A stretch of 64,000 nt of DNA, taken from NCBI RefSeq assembly GCF_041381155.1, contig NC_091134.1, positions 75,007,051-75,071,050 of the forward strand. The letters run 5' to 3'. The stretch comes from Argopecten irradians (taxonomy: Eukaryota > Mollusca > Bivalvia > Pectinida > Pectinidae). Shown here in pieces: positions 44,341 through 57,000 of this stretch (its first letter is position 1; each line of letters starts with the position of its first letter). Both the position numbers and the translations under genes were made by a program. Under the pieces are notes generated by a model. That model did no database searches. It was not told where the DNA came from and saw only the letters and a list, made by a program, of their open reading frames with translations.

Positions 44341-45410
44341 TGGTATCTGTTCTTTTTTTCATATGATTTTATAAATCTCATTGAGCATGATGTGCCTTGT
44401 CAGTCCATTGCCACTTCTTCTTTCTCTCAGTTCTTTCTACTATTCCTCTTTTTACTTAATCTCTTCTTCTGCTTTTCTTAAAGGGTGCAACTTGCAAATT
44501 GATGTCATTAATCGTTCAATTAAACTCAAGAAAATTACTATCATATTGTATAGGGAATACCTGGTACTGTAAACCACTTTGTCTACACGGCAACTATTTT
44601 TTTTCCTGGCTCCTTTTTCAGATATGATATACAATGTAATTCAGTTGAGTGATTATATATATATGTGAAAATACGTAATAATTAATTGATATATACAATG
44701 CATATATATATATATATATATCTACTACAGAGAGAGTAAACTTTGCCTTTTCAATGAACACCTGGAGAGTGCATTATATCTAGCAGCCCGTGTAAATAAC
44801 TTGGTTTACAATATTAGAGAAATTCGAAGTTTATAAATGAATATTACGATTTAGATTAAAATAATAAATATTGAATATCACATGTAAATGCTTTTTGTAC
44901 CCATGTAAAATCTCTTCAAAAATAAAAAAAAAAATAAAAAAAAAATTAAAAAATATTGATGCCTTGGAACATTTTGGTAGTGTTAAACTACATGAAGAAG
45001 TACCGCCATTATGTATTTCAAGCTGGCGCCAACTTTGCGAGCTTTATCTGTATATAATACATATAATTGGCCAAACTGAATCTAGCAAATAAACACATGC
45101 AAATTATTGAGAGTATTTATACTTTTGTAGTGTTTGACACATGAATATTTTGATTTTTATTTTAGTTTCAAAATGACCGCCATTTTGAAATCCCAGATTG
45201 TCATTAAAAAAAAGATGTTTCCGTATTTCATTCTGTAATTGATCGTGAAAAAGATCAAGTCATTATTCTCAAATGTCTTCACCCATATTATTGATGTTTA
45301 TTATAATTGATACTAAGGAACATTCTGGTAGTGTTAAACTTCATGTAGAAAGACAGCCATTTTGTATTCCAAGGTGGTCGCCAAATTTACTATATGTACC
45401 TATACCTTTA
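44341..45410. other. Non-coding stretch with microsatellites
   Basis: TA repeats near 44,655-44,665 and 44,701-44,722, an A-rich run at 44,925-44,955, and two imperfect copies of a segment with GGAACATT(T/C)TGGTAGTGTTAAACT (44,966 and 45,318). No gene. Confidence 0.45.
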
Positions 45411-46516
45411 TAAGAGCGCAGCCCTTCGTGAAGTGCGAAGTACTTCTAAGGTAACAGATACACGAAAATATAAGAACAAACACAATCTTTAAAATTCAAT
45501 CCTACACACTGACAGCTTCAGTTTGCGACCGCCATTTTTTCATACATATGGGGAGGTTGTGCGTTGCTCCGGTACTGCTCTCCCCAGTAAATATATATTT
45601 AACTAATGCAATTGCATAACAGGAGTAAATAAACATTTTTTATTATTTTTTGAATAATAATAATAACATTTTGAAAATTAAAAGCTATGGAATGCAGTCA
45701 AAATATCCACCAAGGCGAAGATGAGCACAAGGAATCATGACGTCATATAACGTCAACAAATGGCGCGAAATCATAGGATTCGCATACGCTGCACTCCAGG
45801 CCTTGAATGGACACAGAGAAATCCGAATCTTTGAGTTCATTTCTTTGAGTTTATGCTAGACAATTATTACATCATATACTTTTATAGTTTAAAGGGACAT
45901 GAACATAAAATAATTTGTTCTGTATGCTTAGATATGGTTTTCAGATGTTTATTGAATATTTTATTACAATGATTGGTTATCTAAAACGTCAGGAAAAAAG
46001 TGGGGAATACCTACCCCAAAAATGATAAAAATAGACCTTCATATTCTATTTTTGGAACACAAATCGAAAGCTGGTCGAAAGCGAGGTTATAATGAACAAC
46101 AAACTTAATGACACGACAAGGAATATTAGTTGTCAACATTTTAAGATGATTTTCTAATTTATGATCGTTGACATATGAAGTAGAAGCCATATTAGTTAAT
46201 ATTCGTAATAAAACAATTTTGTATTTAGCGTTCTTGAATGATAAGTCAGAAGTCATTTGACACATTTGCATAATAGCTGATATATTTTACTTAGTAACAT
46301 ATCTGACACGTCTGTATTTTACACATTACATTTTACACATGTATTTTACTCAATTCTATAATTTATTTAGGTTCATGTCCCTTTAAAGTGCGTCCTTTTA
46401 TTTATAAATTATGTCTTCTACATGAAAAAGAAAATAATTATAAACTAAACAAGTAGAGCTTCGCTCTTCCCATGCTGTGCATGATTCATATTAAAACATC
46501 TGGCTGCGCCCTTTAA
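45411..46516 (-). repeat. ~540-bp TIR element, copy 2 (inverted, split by a MITE)
   Basis: Reverse complement of 28,351-28,892, with the same blocks in the same order. It is interrupted between 45,862 and about 46,396 by the 500-bp MITE and short flanking extra bases. Confidence 0.65.
45888..46387. repeat. 500-bp MITE with 22-bp terminal inverted repeats
   Basis: Starts TTTAAAGGGACATGAACATA and ends with its complement (TATTTAGGTTCATGTCCCTTTAAA, one mismatch). The interior is AT-rich with no credible ORF. It is inserted inside copy 2 of the 540-bp element, so it is the younger of the two. Confidence 0.65.
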
Positions 46517-47530
46517 TGCCTTGCCTTCAGTCATATTATAATAATAATATAATGATTGGTTGAAGTCCCATTATGTTTTTATGAATGCTCTACAAACTAA
46601 ACATCGATGATCCTTATGAATTTTTCTTTACTTAATTTTGTTCAAATACAAATATGTACAGTTTCGACAAAAATGCATATTAAAATATATATAAATAGAT
46701 CACGTAATTGTGTATGTCTGAAAATAGCCTATGTGCCTGTACGTGACCGATCACAAGGTAAATCCAAGCGACACCACGGGGAGATTATTTAACAATGTTC
46801 ATCCATACATCACTGGTTCTTCTTCTTTCTAAAATAAAAACACAATACTTCAGTAGACCTGTATACTCCATTCTGACGAATTTAAACACGCAATTGTACG
46901 CCAAAACTACAAAAGAGCGAAGTAATACCTCTCAGTTGCCTCTTAATCGAGCGCGTGTACCCGCTTCGCTCTTACCTGTGTAGAGTGCATTGTATGGTCT
47001 CGTGCAAAACTGTTTGTTCGCTTAACTCCATATAACTCCCAATCGCATTACCGGCTTAGGAGATTAAGATAGCGAAGGAAAGACAGATGATATTGTTGAA
47101 TTAAGAACATATATGAAGCGCTATGCTAGCAGTGCAGTAAATGCAAAATAAATCCATCAAATGCACATAAAAACATGCACACGTCACCAAGGACTGGGCG
47201 AAAATAAATGGGATGGAGAACAGAAGAACAGTAAGCCTTCAAACTAAGTGCAAACAATTGAGATGATAGAGAGTATAAACACCATTGGGACCACATAGGC
47301 ATAGATCTTGTCGAATTTAGAACTGGTTGACGTTGATACACATTTTATGACAAAAAGTTTGAAAGACAAAAAATATAAATATGGATTTAAAAGGCGTTAT
47401 AAAGTAAATGTGTTACAAAGTGTAACAATAAATTTTCCCATTTTCTCCATTCATATTCAAATTGAAGATTTACTTTCTCATCTTTACTATTTGAAATCTT
47501 TTTTTTTAATTGTATAATGGTCTCTAATTG
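46517..47530. other. Non-coding stretch, no supported gene
   Basis: Only short ORFs (up to 71 codons). Nothing recognisable apart from AT-rich sequence. Confidence 0.45.
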
Positions 47531-49900
47531 TGTTGATAAAGTCTTTGATGCTTAATGAACTGTGTAAACATCTCATTATGTAAATGTATTGCTTTATAAT
47601 TAGGATAAATTTATTGTCCACTCTATTATTATTGAGATAATTTTCATGCAAGACTTCAAAACGAAAGGATTTTTTATTTACAAAAAATGAATTTAAGTGA
47701 GCTTGTAATAGTTTGTCAAAACTTTCAAGTAATCCTTACACTTCCTCACACTCCCATAATAGTGTGTAATAGTTTCACGCTCAGTATTACAGAGTACATA
47801 AAGAGGGGCGATAACTACTCCGATTTTAAACAAAAATGAATTTGATGCCAAAATATAATGGATTAATCTATATTGGAACCATTGTAGTTCAGTATTTTTG
47901 TAACATTAAATGAAATGTTATGTATTTTACACAGAGCTTCATAATTTATACAGTTATTTTTTTATTCCATTTTCTAGGACCAGATGGCATGATATCGGAC
48001 TTGTTTAAAAAAGTTATAAAATAGTTTTGATCCTTTTCTATCTGAGAAAGAGTTGCAGATTGATAGGCATATATGGATAATGAATTTGTTTTCTCTGTAA
48101 ATCATATGAAGAAATTAGTTTTTTGTTAGTTGAAACAAGACCTTGGTACTGTAAAATAATTGTGTTTACTTGGTAAATCTGAATAAATTCTTGATATGTG
48201 TAAAATAGACTTTCTTCTACACTCTTTACAATGTCGTTTATAATACACAATTTTCAATCCTCCATTGCATAATTTTGTGTGATTGTCTCCCTTTTAATAT
48301 TGCGAGGTTTCCCATTCCATAAATAGTCAAATAATACTGAATTGAGTTTGCTTATACATTCATTATCTGAGTTGGGTAGATATATAAAAACCATGGTTGA
48401 ATTGTGAGATAAGTAAGTATTTTATCATGTGAATTTTTCCTATTGGTATTAAAGATCTTCTTTTTCATACTTTTATCAAAGATTTTAGTCTGATAAGTTT
48501 TTGTCAAAGTGAAGTTTTGGCATTTCATAGAGATTTACACTAAAAATAATACCTAGCAATTCAAATATTTTTCCTTCCCCCACTGTAACTCAAGTTCATG
48601 TAAAAAAAAGTCTCTACTATGTTTCTTGCTACCAGTTCAAATCACTTGCGTTTTATCAACATTCATTTTAAGTCCAGAAATATTTGCAAATCTATTAAGT
48701 TCAATAGTTGATTCTTTTAGAGATTTCTCCGAACCTTCGAGTATAAGTGAAGTATCATCTGCATACTGGGATAGCAAAATAGGGCAATTTTCAACATTCA
48801 CTACCATTAAATCTTTATTATTTCGCAGTTTTATAGCCAGAATTTAAGCAAAAAGAATAAACAAATATGGTGCGATTGGATCCCCCGACACGGCAGCCTC
48901 TCCCAATACATTAGAAAGAAGAGATATTTCCACCCTAATTTATAGCAGATTGAACATTACAATGTAGAGTTTTAAACCAGTTTATAATACGATTTCCGAA
49001 ACCAAATAAAAGAATTACTTTATCTATAAATAGCCAAGACACAGAATCAAAGGTCTTCTCAAAATCAATTATCAAAAGCATGCCTGGTATGTCATTTTCC
49101 TCAGTGTAATGCATAATATCATATATTAATCTAGTTTTTACTCCAATATAATGCCCAGAAATAAAACTGGTTTGCCTCTTGATATTAGGTTCCCCCTTCC
49201 AAATGATCAGATTCTTCTTGAGATAGTTTGATAGATTCATATTTTGTATATTATCTTCAAGATCTGTATTTTCAGGGATACAACAGAAAGTTTTATAAAA
49301 TGAGCATACTTCCTCAAAAATATCTTCTTGTTTTGCTAATACCTTGCTACTATTATTCTGAAGTTTTAGTATTATTTTCCAGGTATATTTTCTAAACTGA
49401 AAAAAATAACTAGTTGTTTTTTCCCCTTCTTCTGCCCATTTTACTCTTGATCTAACAATACTAGTTTTTATCTTATGTGATCTTATCCTCTCTCAATCAT
49501 TTACTTACCATTTAATTCATCTAAATAAGTGTTTTTCTGTGCCTCAAGCTTTTGTATCTCTTTCTTTAGATTATCTTTTCTACTTTTTTTTATATGAACC
49601 ATATGTTTCTAAAAATAGTTGATCATCAATAGAAAATTGAAACTCGCAATCAGAAATGTTTTCAATACCATTTAAAAGATAGACTGGTAAACAGTATTGC
49701 TTTTTCACGTCGCTAATGCAATTATTAATTAGATTTAAAAAAATCCGGGTCATACAGAAGAGAATTATTAATTTTCCAAGTTCCTTTACCCCTCATTAAT
49801 TCATTTAGTGTAATAGATATATTGGGAAATGAATGATCCTATCTATATCCAGAATCTAAGCCAGACTGGTCAATAGTAGGCAGTAAACTCTTTGAAACAA
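47531..49900 (-). pseudogene. L1-like LINE ORF2 fragment, minus strand, decayed
   Basis: The best-preserved part (49,240-48,935) has FISGHYIGVKTRLIYDIM and PGMLLIIDFEKTFDSVSW. The YADD motif lies near 48,755 (LSQYADDTSL) and the thumb near 48,330 (LFDYLWNGKPRNIKRET). Sequence closely parallels the plus-strand copy at 42,205-44,340. Many stops; the boundaries are estimates. Confidence 0.7.
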
Positions 49901-51469
49901 TAAGAACACTAAGACGTCCTTGTTTTATTGTTTTTTTTTCCTACAAGTTTATATAATATATCTAATATATATATGTGTGTGTTTATATCTAATATTTTCG
50001 TGTTGTTCTCGAAAGACATCTAGAAGACCAAAATTTTCGATCATATTACGCTTTCTATAGGGGTCGGTAACCGCGTCGGAATACTGGTAGATAGAAAAAG
50101 CATAAAAGGCTTTAAACGATTCTTGAAATACAAGTGTACTTTTTATAATTTCTATTGAATACTTTTTAACTTTTAATATCAGATTTAAAGAAAATAATTT
50201 GTATTTACGTAACAGATATGCCGTTTTTGGTCAACTGACTATACTGGAAGTAAAATAAATCAAATTGCTAAGACTCCTCCATGACACTTGCCATATCTTT
50301 GAGCTTCCGGTCTTTATTACTCGTTTTAAAGTACCAATGCGTTTTCTCATTTATCAATGCAAATTAAAACGAGAAAAGTTTTCATCTTTGTTTTCAAAAT
50401 GACACTGAAATTAATTTTCAAAAATACACCAATTACGTATACATTTTATATTAATTTACAATTGACGTTCACTGTAATTGAATGTTATTTGAACGTATTT
50501 CAATGTTATTTATTTCTTTACATACAATAATACACAATTATGGCCATTCTTGATGTATCCCGACACATACATGTAATTGTTTTATTATACCGAACTAAAT
50601 TAAAATAAATTTGATATCTACCTTAATATTGTTTATCTACTCCCTTCCGTCTTCACTTCCAAATGACCTCTAACACCTATTCTACTTCACGAACACGTTT
50701 CCTTATAGCATGATCCCTTGCTTTTATACTCTGTCACAATATGGACAATTGCTATTTTATTTTTTCTGGGATCTTTTCTTGGGTAGCTATGCTTTAACTG
50801 AGCTGAGTGAAAACAGAGGCCTTGGTATACATTTTAACAATTTAATAAATACAAAACATATGTAAGATTACAACTTAGGTGTGTGGGGCACCGATACACT
50901 TAAGATGTTTATCATACTGGCTTATCAGTTCGTTTGTCCGTGCACCGTCCACGTTCACGGTTCAGCGCGTCCTGCGTCAAATGTCACATCTTGAACACTT
51001 CTCAGAATTTTACCGTAGTCTACGGCGTAGACACCATCATTACTGACACACCATGACACGAAGCAGTCACTTTTTACACACGTGTGGAGACTTCCAGTTC
51101 GAAAGATGACCGAGCACTCTCAAATGTCCACTGCTCCATTACATTACTCCGCGTCCTTCTCTCCCGGCTTCCCGCGTCGCCCACAAACTCACCATACTCT
51201 TCCTGGTTTCCTTTCAGTTATTCCACAAAGGGCGGTAACTCTCCCCTACTATGCTTTATAAGGAGAACTACACAAAGTTCTTACCGCGATCACACGTATA
51301 TAAAAGGAAATGTCCTTTACTAATATGATGCCCACACACAAATACATCACTTTGAATCGTCTCTATAATAGCGGTGCCCACACAACTATTATCTACAATT
51401 CTAATCAAAATTATCTATTTTGACACACGCTCTGCTTTACTTGAACGCTTCCACACTTCCCTCGCTCTC
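49901..51469. other. Non-coding stretch, no supported gene
   Basis: TA/TG microsatellite at 49,953-49,985. The part 50,900-51,420 is richer in C and has a possible TATAAAAGG at 51,299. No recognisable protein (the 79-codon ORF at 51,084 is unconvincing). Confidence 0.4.
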
Positions 51470-52945
51470 CCATTCCTCCTTCCCCTTTCCCCCCATTTTT
51501 AATCCACTTGCTCATAATTTTCCTCACCCGTTATTCCTCCCTCTCCCATTATTTCTTTACAATTTCTCTACCCCTTACCCGGTTACTCCTTAGTTTTTCC
51601 TCCCTTCTTCCTATTTCACCCGTTTGTAGTTCCCCTTATAAGCCTCCTCATTTTAAAAAAAAAATCCCTCCCACCACCTTCCCTCCTTCACCTATCCCCC
51701 CCCCCCCCAACCCACTTCTTCATAATTTTCCTTCAACTGCCCTTCCTCTTTCCTTTCTCCTTACCCTTTCTCCTACTCTTACCCTCTTCCTCTCATATTT
51801 TCCTCCCTCATTTCGCCCATCTCACCTTCTTTCCTACCCTTTCTCCTACTCTTACCTGCTTCCTCTCATATTTTCCTCCATAGTTTCGCCCATCTCACCT
51901 TCCTCCATCACCTTTTCTCTTCCTTTAACTCTCTTTCTCACAGTTTTCCTTTCTTATTTTCCCTTTCGATTTCCTTCCTTCCTACCCTTTCTCCTACTCT
52001 TACCTTCTTCCTCTCATATTTCCTCCCTCGTTTCGCCCCTCTCACTTTCCTCCATCACCCTTTCTCTTCCATTAACACTCTTTCTCACAGTTTTCCTCTT
52101 TTATTTTCCCTTTCGATTTCCTTCTTTCCTACACTTTCTCCTACTCTTACCTTCTTCCTCTCATATTTTCCTCCCTAGTTTCGCCCATCTCACCTTCCTC
52201 CATCACCCTTTCTCTTCCATTAACTCTCTTTCTCACAGTTTTCCTCTCTTATTTTCCCTTTTGATTTCCTTCCTTCCTACCCTTTCTCCTACTCTTACCT
52301 TCTTCCTCTCATATTTTCCTCCCTAGTTTCGCCCATCTCACATTCCTCCATCATCCTTTCTCTTCCATTAACTCTCTTTCTCACAGTTTTCCTCTCTTAT
52401 TTTCCCTTTTGATTTCCTTCCTTCCTACCCTTTCTCCTACTCTTACCTTCTTCCTCTCATATTTTCCTCCCTCGTTTCGCCCATCTCACCTTCTTTCTTA
52501 CCCTTTCTCCTACTCTTACCATTTTCCTCTCATATTTTCCTCCCTAGTTACGCCCCTCTCACCTTCCTCCATCACCTTTTCTCTTCCCTTAACTCTCTTT
52601 CTCATAGTTTTCCTCTCTTCTTTTCCCTTCCTCTTTCCTCCCTTCCTACCCTTTCTCCTACTCTTACCCTCTTCCTCTCATATTTTCCTCTCTCGTTTCG
52701 CCCATATCACCTTCTTTCCTACTCTTTCTCCTACTCTTACCATTTTCCTCTCATATTTTCCTCCCTAGTTTCGCCCATCTAACCTTCTCCATCACCATTT
52801 CTCTTCAGTTAACTCTCTTTCTCTTCGTCTCTCATTTTCCGTTTCGATTTCCTTCCTTCCTACCCTTTCTCCTACTCTTACCTTCTTCCTATCATATTTT
52901 TCCTCTCTCGTTTCCCCTTCTCTCTTTCATACTTGACCCTTTCCC
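51470..52945. repeat. Polypyrimidine satellite, 148-bp period with 73-bp sub-units
   Basis: Almost pure C/T on the plus strand. The landmark TTTCGCCC (or a one-base variant) falls at about 51,811, 51,884, 52,031, 52,179, 52,327, 52,475, 52,548, 52,696 and 52,769. Steps are 147-148 bp or 73 bp, so half-units are sometimes used. Each unit contains CTTTCTCCTACTCTTACC and CTCTCATATTTTCCTCC. Long open frames across it result from the lack of purines and are not genes. Confidence 0.8.
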
Positions 52946-53194
52946 CTCACTCTCGTTGCTTTGTTTATTACCTGATAAGTTTGTATCTATCTAGACAGGT
53001 GATCGATATGGACATTTTTGTACCAAGTTAAATCACCCGTCATAACCACTGGACGACTTTGGCTAGATGTCTGGTGTTATACCTACCTTAGAGATATAAA
53101 AATCCCTATACCACTGTAGGCTTACACTGTATATCGACGATGATTTACACAAGCTTGAGATAAACTTGTATGCTATGGTTTCGTAAAGCCATAT

Positions 53195-53900
53195 TGTTAT
53201 GTATGACACTAAATACATGTAGTTATGAGATAAGGGAGATAACTCCTATAGCTTTTTTATCAATACATCCTATGAAGGTCATATCATTGATTTAGGTTAT
53301 AGAACTTTCTAGAATATAATCATGTATAAACAAATATGTTTGTAAACATGTTGATTTTAAGTAGAGATCTAGAATGATCTATTTCCAGAAAGTGATGTGT
53401 GTTTACTTGTTTACTGTTTTTAGTTAGATATTTCTAGAAGTAGAAGGTTCTCCAATATTCTTGAATTACGGTTTAGCTATATATACTCCAGCTGTCCAAG
53501 GCTAATCAGAACTGTAATGAGACCTGTAATAAGACATATCAAGAATTGTACAGCGCCATATAAGATTCTATTGGGAGAGCTATTGTGACTTTATCTGTGG
53601 ATTATTACAACACTTTGTGTGGATTTTTTCATATTGCCTGGAACTTTACAAATCATCGGTGGACATTCAATTTCCTTGTGGATTTGTGATTATTGTTAAT
53701 TTGAAACCTGGAAGGATCAAGGATTATACCAGGACATTCGCATACAGATAAGTAACACTTTAAATCATCGTACTAGTCTTGTACCACCACCAATTACTTT
53801 AGATATTGTAAACCATCTCTGTATAATATTGTATATATAATTAAATTGTGTTTTGAATTTAGCTGCTGGTTTCTCCTTTCTGTTATTCGTTCATGTAACA
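53195..53900 (+). repeat. 5' LTR of the Gmr1-like element
   Basis: 706 bp, TGTTATGTATGACAC...TTCATGTAACA. Has a TATATATA-type promoter candidate at about 53,475-53,483. It differs from the 3' LTR by one T-run indel (near 53,256) and one C/G substitution (near 53,469). Confidence 0.95.
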
Positions 53901-53905
53901 GGAAT

Positions 53906-53923
53906 TGGGGGCTCGTCCGGGAT
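53906..53923 (+). promoter_or_regulatory. tRNA-Pro primer-binding site
   Basis: TGGGGGCTCGTCCGGGAT, five bases after the LTR end, is the classic 18-nt site complementary to the 3' end of tRNA-Pro, as used by murine leukaemia virus. Confidence 0.9.
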
Positions 53924-54027
53924 CGATATTCAATTTGTGAAATCTAACTTTGAAAAATTAATTAAGAAATTTTCAAAATTTGTGTACAAACTTTGAGTTT
54001 ACATTTGAAACCAACAGCTAGATAAAT

Positions 54028-57000
54028 ATGACTACTATGCAGGTAGAACAGTTTGTTAAAGCGCCATCCCTGGAAGTTCTTTTGCAAGTTGGTAAGAAGG
54101 ATTTACTGTTATTGGGTAAACATTTAGGCCTTACTATCAAAACTAATTTGAGGAAAGCTGAAATTAGGAATGTAATTATAAGATATTTTGTTGACAATGG
54201 CAAATTTGACTCTAGTGCATTAGATAGTATAGAGGAAACAGTCACTTCAGAAATCCAAATTAGACAAATGGAACTTGAACATGAAATGAAAATGAAACAA
54301 ATAGAGAATGAAATGAAAATGAAACAAATAGAGAAAGAAATGAGAGAAAGAGAAATAGAAAAGGAGTTAAGAGAAAAAGAAATAGACAAAGAAAGAGAGT
54401 TAAGAGAAAAAGAAATGGAAAGAAAATTAAAAGAAAAAGAGATCGAGAGAGATCAGATGTTAGAACTAGAGAAGCAGAAAATTCAAGCTGAAACAGAACT
54501 TAGAATTAAAGAATTAGAGCTAGCTTCTCAAGACGGTTCAAGTAATCCAACTTTTAGGGGTTTACACGGAAACAGAGGTTTTGATGTCAGTAGAAATATT
54601 AGGTTAGTTCCTCCTTTTCAAGAGAAAGAAGTTGACAAGTATTTTCTACATTTTGAGAAAATAGCTGATAGTATGAAATGGCCTGAAGATAAGCTTACAA
54701 TGCTTCTTCAGAGTGTCTTGATTGGTAAAGCTAGAGACATTTATTCTTCTTTATCTGTTGATGATATTTCAAATTACCAAGTAGTCAAGAAAGCTATTTT
54801 GAAAGCTTATGAGTTAGTTCCTGAGGCTTACCGCCAGAAATTTCGAAACTCGAGAAAGAGAGATGAACAAACTCATGTAGAATTTGCCAGAGAAAAGGAA
54901 CAATTATTTAATAGGTGGTGTGATTCTAAAGAAATTGATGAGGATTTCGGTAAATTGAGGCAATTATTGTTGATAGAGGAGTTTAAACGTTGTGTCCACT
55001 CAAACATAAAAACTCATTTAGATGAGAGAAAAGTTGAAACACTTAGTGAAGCAGCTACAATGGCTGATGATTACGCTCTCACCCACAAAGGCTCATTTGT
55101 TAAAAACAGTTCTCAAGACAAAAACAGTACCACAGGTACTAGTAAATTTGGTCAGCCTAGGAACCCAACCTTTAGTGGCCCTTCTAACGACAAACCTAAA
55201 TTAGGTGATAAGACTAAGTCTGATTCTAAAACAGATCATAGGGCAGGTGTGGGGTCTCCTTCTGGTCCTGTTTGTAATTACTGCAAGAAAGTAGGGCATA
55301 CTATGTCTGAATGTTATTCTCTCCAGCGTAAGGAGCAAAGGCGTAAACAGTCAGTTCCTTCTGTGTTAGCTATGTCAAAGCCTAGTCAGAAACTTAGTGA
55401 TATTGTGGAAGATTCTAAAGTGTCTGTTAAGATTAAGAGCTCAGAGTCTGATAGTGTCTTGGAGAAGTACTCTCCCTTCATTTCTGAAGGTTTTGTTTCA
55501 CTTACTAGTGATATTACCAACTTGAAACCTGTGAAGATTTTGCGAGATACTGGGGCTTCTCATTCTTTGATATTAGATGGCGTAGTGCCTTTGTCTGAGG
55601 AGACCTCGTGTGGTAGTAGTGTTTTGCTTCAAGGTGTAGAGTTAGGTTTTGTTAATGTGCCTCTCCATTGTGTTTATTTAAAGTCAGACTTGGTTACTGG
55701 GCCTGTCACCATTGGTGTTAGACCGGAACTTCCCATAGAGGGCGTGTCGCTCATTTTAGGCAATGACTTGGCTGGAGAGAAAGTTAGGGTAGATCCCTTA
55801 GTGTCCAGTATTCCAGATAAAACAGATGATGCTGAGACTATTCAACAGGAATTTCCTGGTATTTTCCCTTCTTGTGCTGTAACTCGTTCAATGAGTAAGA
55901 AGGTTTCTGATGTTGCAGTAGTTGAGGATCATTATAGTCCAGGGTTAGGTGACACTTTCTTGGCTCATGATATAGAGGATGTCGGGAGCAAGTGTGATCT
56001 TTTGAGCAATCCTGTAGACTTTGATAGTGATAGAGTTGTTCCTAACAAGGGTACTTCTTTGTCTGACATGATGAGTAAATCATCCTTGTCTAGAGAGGAG
56101 CTTATAGTAGAACAGGAGAAAGATCCTGAAATCTCCTTATTGTGTAATCGGGCTTTGAGTGAGGAAGAGGCTGAGAAAGTCCCGGTTTGTTACTTCCGTC
56201 AGTCAGGTGGGTTGATGCGCAAGTGGCGCCCCCCTGATGTGTCTCCCGAGGAAGACTGGAAGGTTGTCAATCAAATAGTTGTCCCACCGAGGTATAGGCA
56301 AGATATTCTAAGTTTGTCTCATGATGTACCTATGGCAGGGCATTTAGGTGTGACCAAGACTTATAACAGGATCTTAGATTACTTCTTTTGGCCCAAGTTG
56401 AAACGGGATGTGGCTGATTTTTGTAGGTCTTGTCATACTTGTCAGGTGGTAGGGAAACCTAATCAGAAAATCCCTGTTGCACCTTTGCACCCCATTCCAG
56501 CATTTGAGGAACCATTTAGTAGAGTCATTATAGACTGTGTAGGTCCTCTACCCAAAACTAAGTCTGGGAATGAGTATCTTTTAACTATTATGTGTGCTTC
56601 CACACGCTTTCCTGAAGCCATTCCACTCAGGAATATTAAAGCCCCTAACATAGTCAAGGCTTTGGTTAAATTCTTTACATTGGTTGGTCTTCCAAAAGCT
56701 GTCCAATCGGACCAAGGTTCGAATTTCATGTCTGGTATTTTTCAACAAGTCATGTACCAGCTCCAGATCAAGCAGTATAAGTCTAGTGCTTATCATCCAG
56801 AGTCTCAGGGTGCGTTAGAACGTTTTCATCAGACATTGAAGAATATGATGAGATCTTATTGTTTTGAAAACAAAAGAGATTGGGACGAAGGCATACACAT
56901 GTTGTTGTTTGGCGTTAGAGAATCTGTACAAGAATCTCTTGGTTTCAGTCCATTTGAACTTGTGTTTGGACATACTGTACGTGGTCCTTTGAAAATTTTG

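Noticed and set aside
51508-52768. Two long ORFs (272 and 119 codons) rich in Ser, Phe, Leu and Pro
   Set aside because: They lie in the polypyrimidine satellite; without purines stop codons hardly occur, and the protein repeats with the 148-bp DNA unit.
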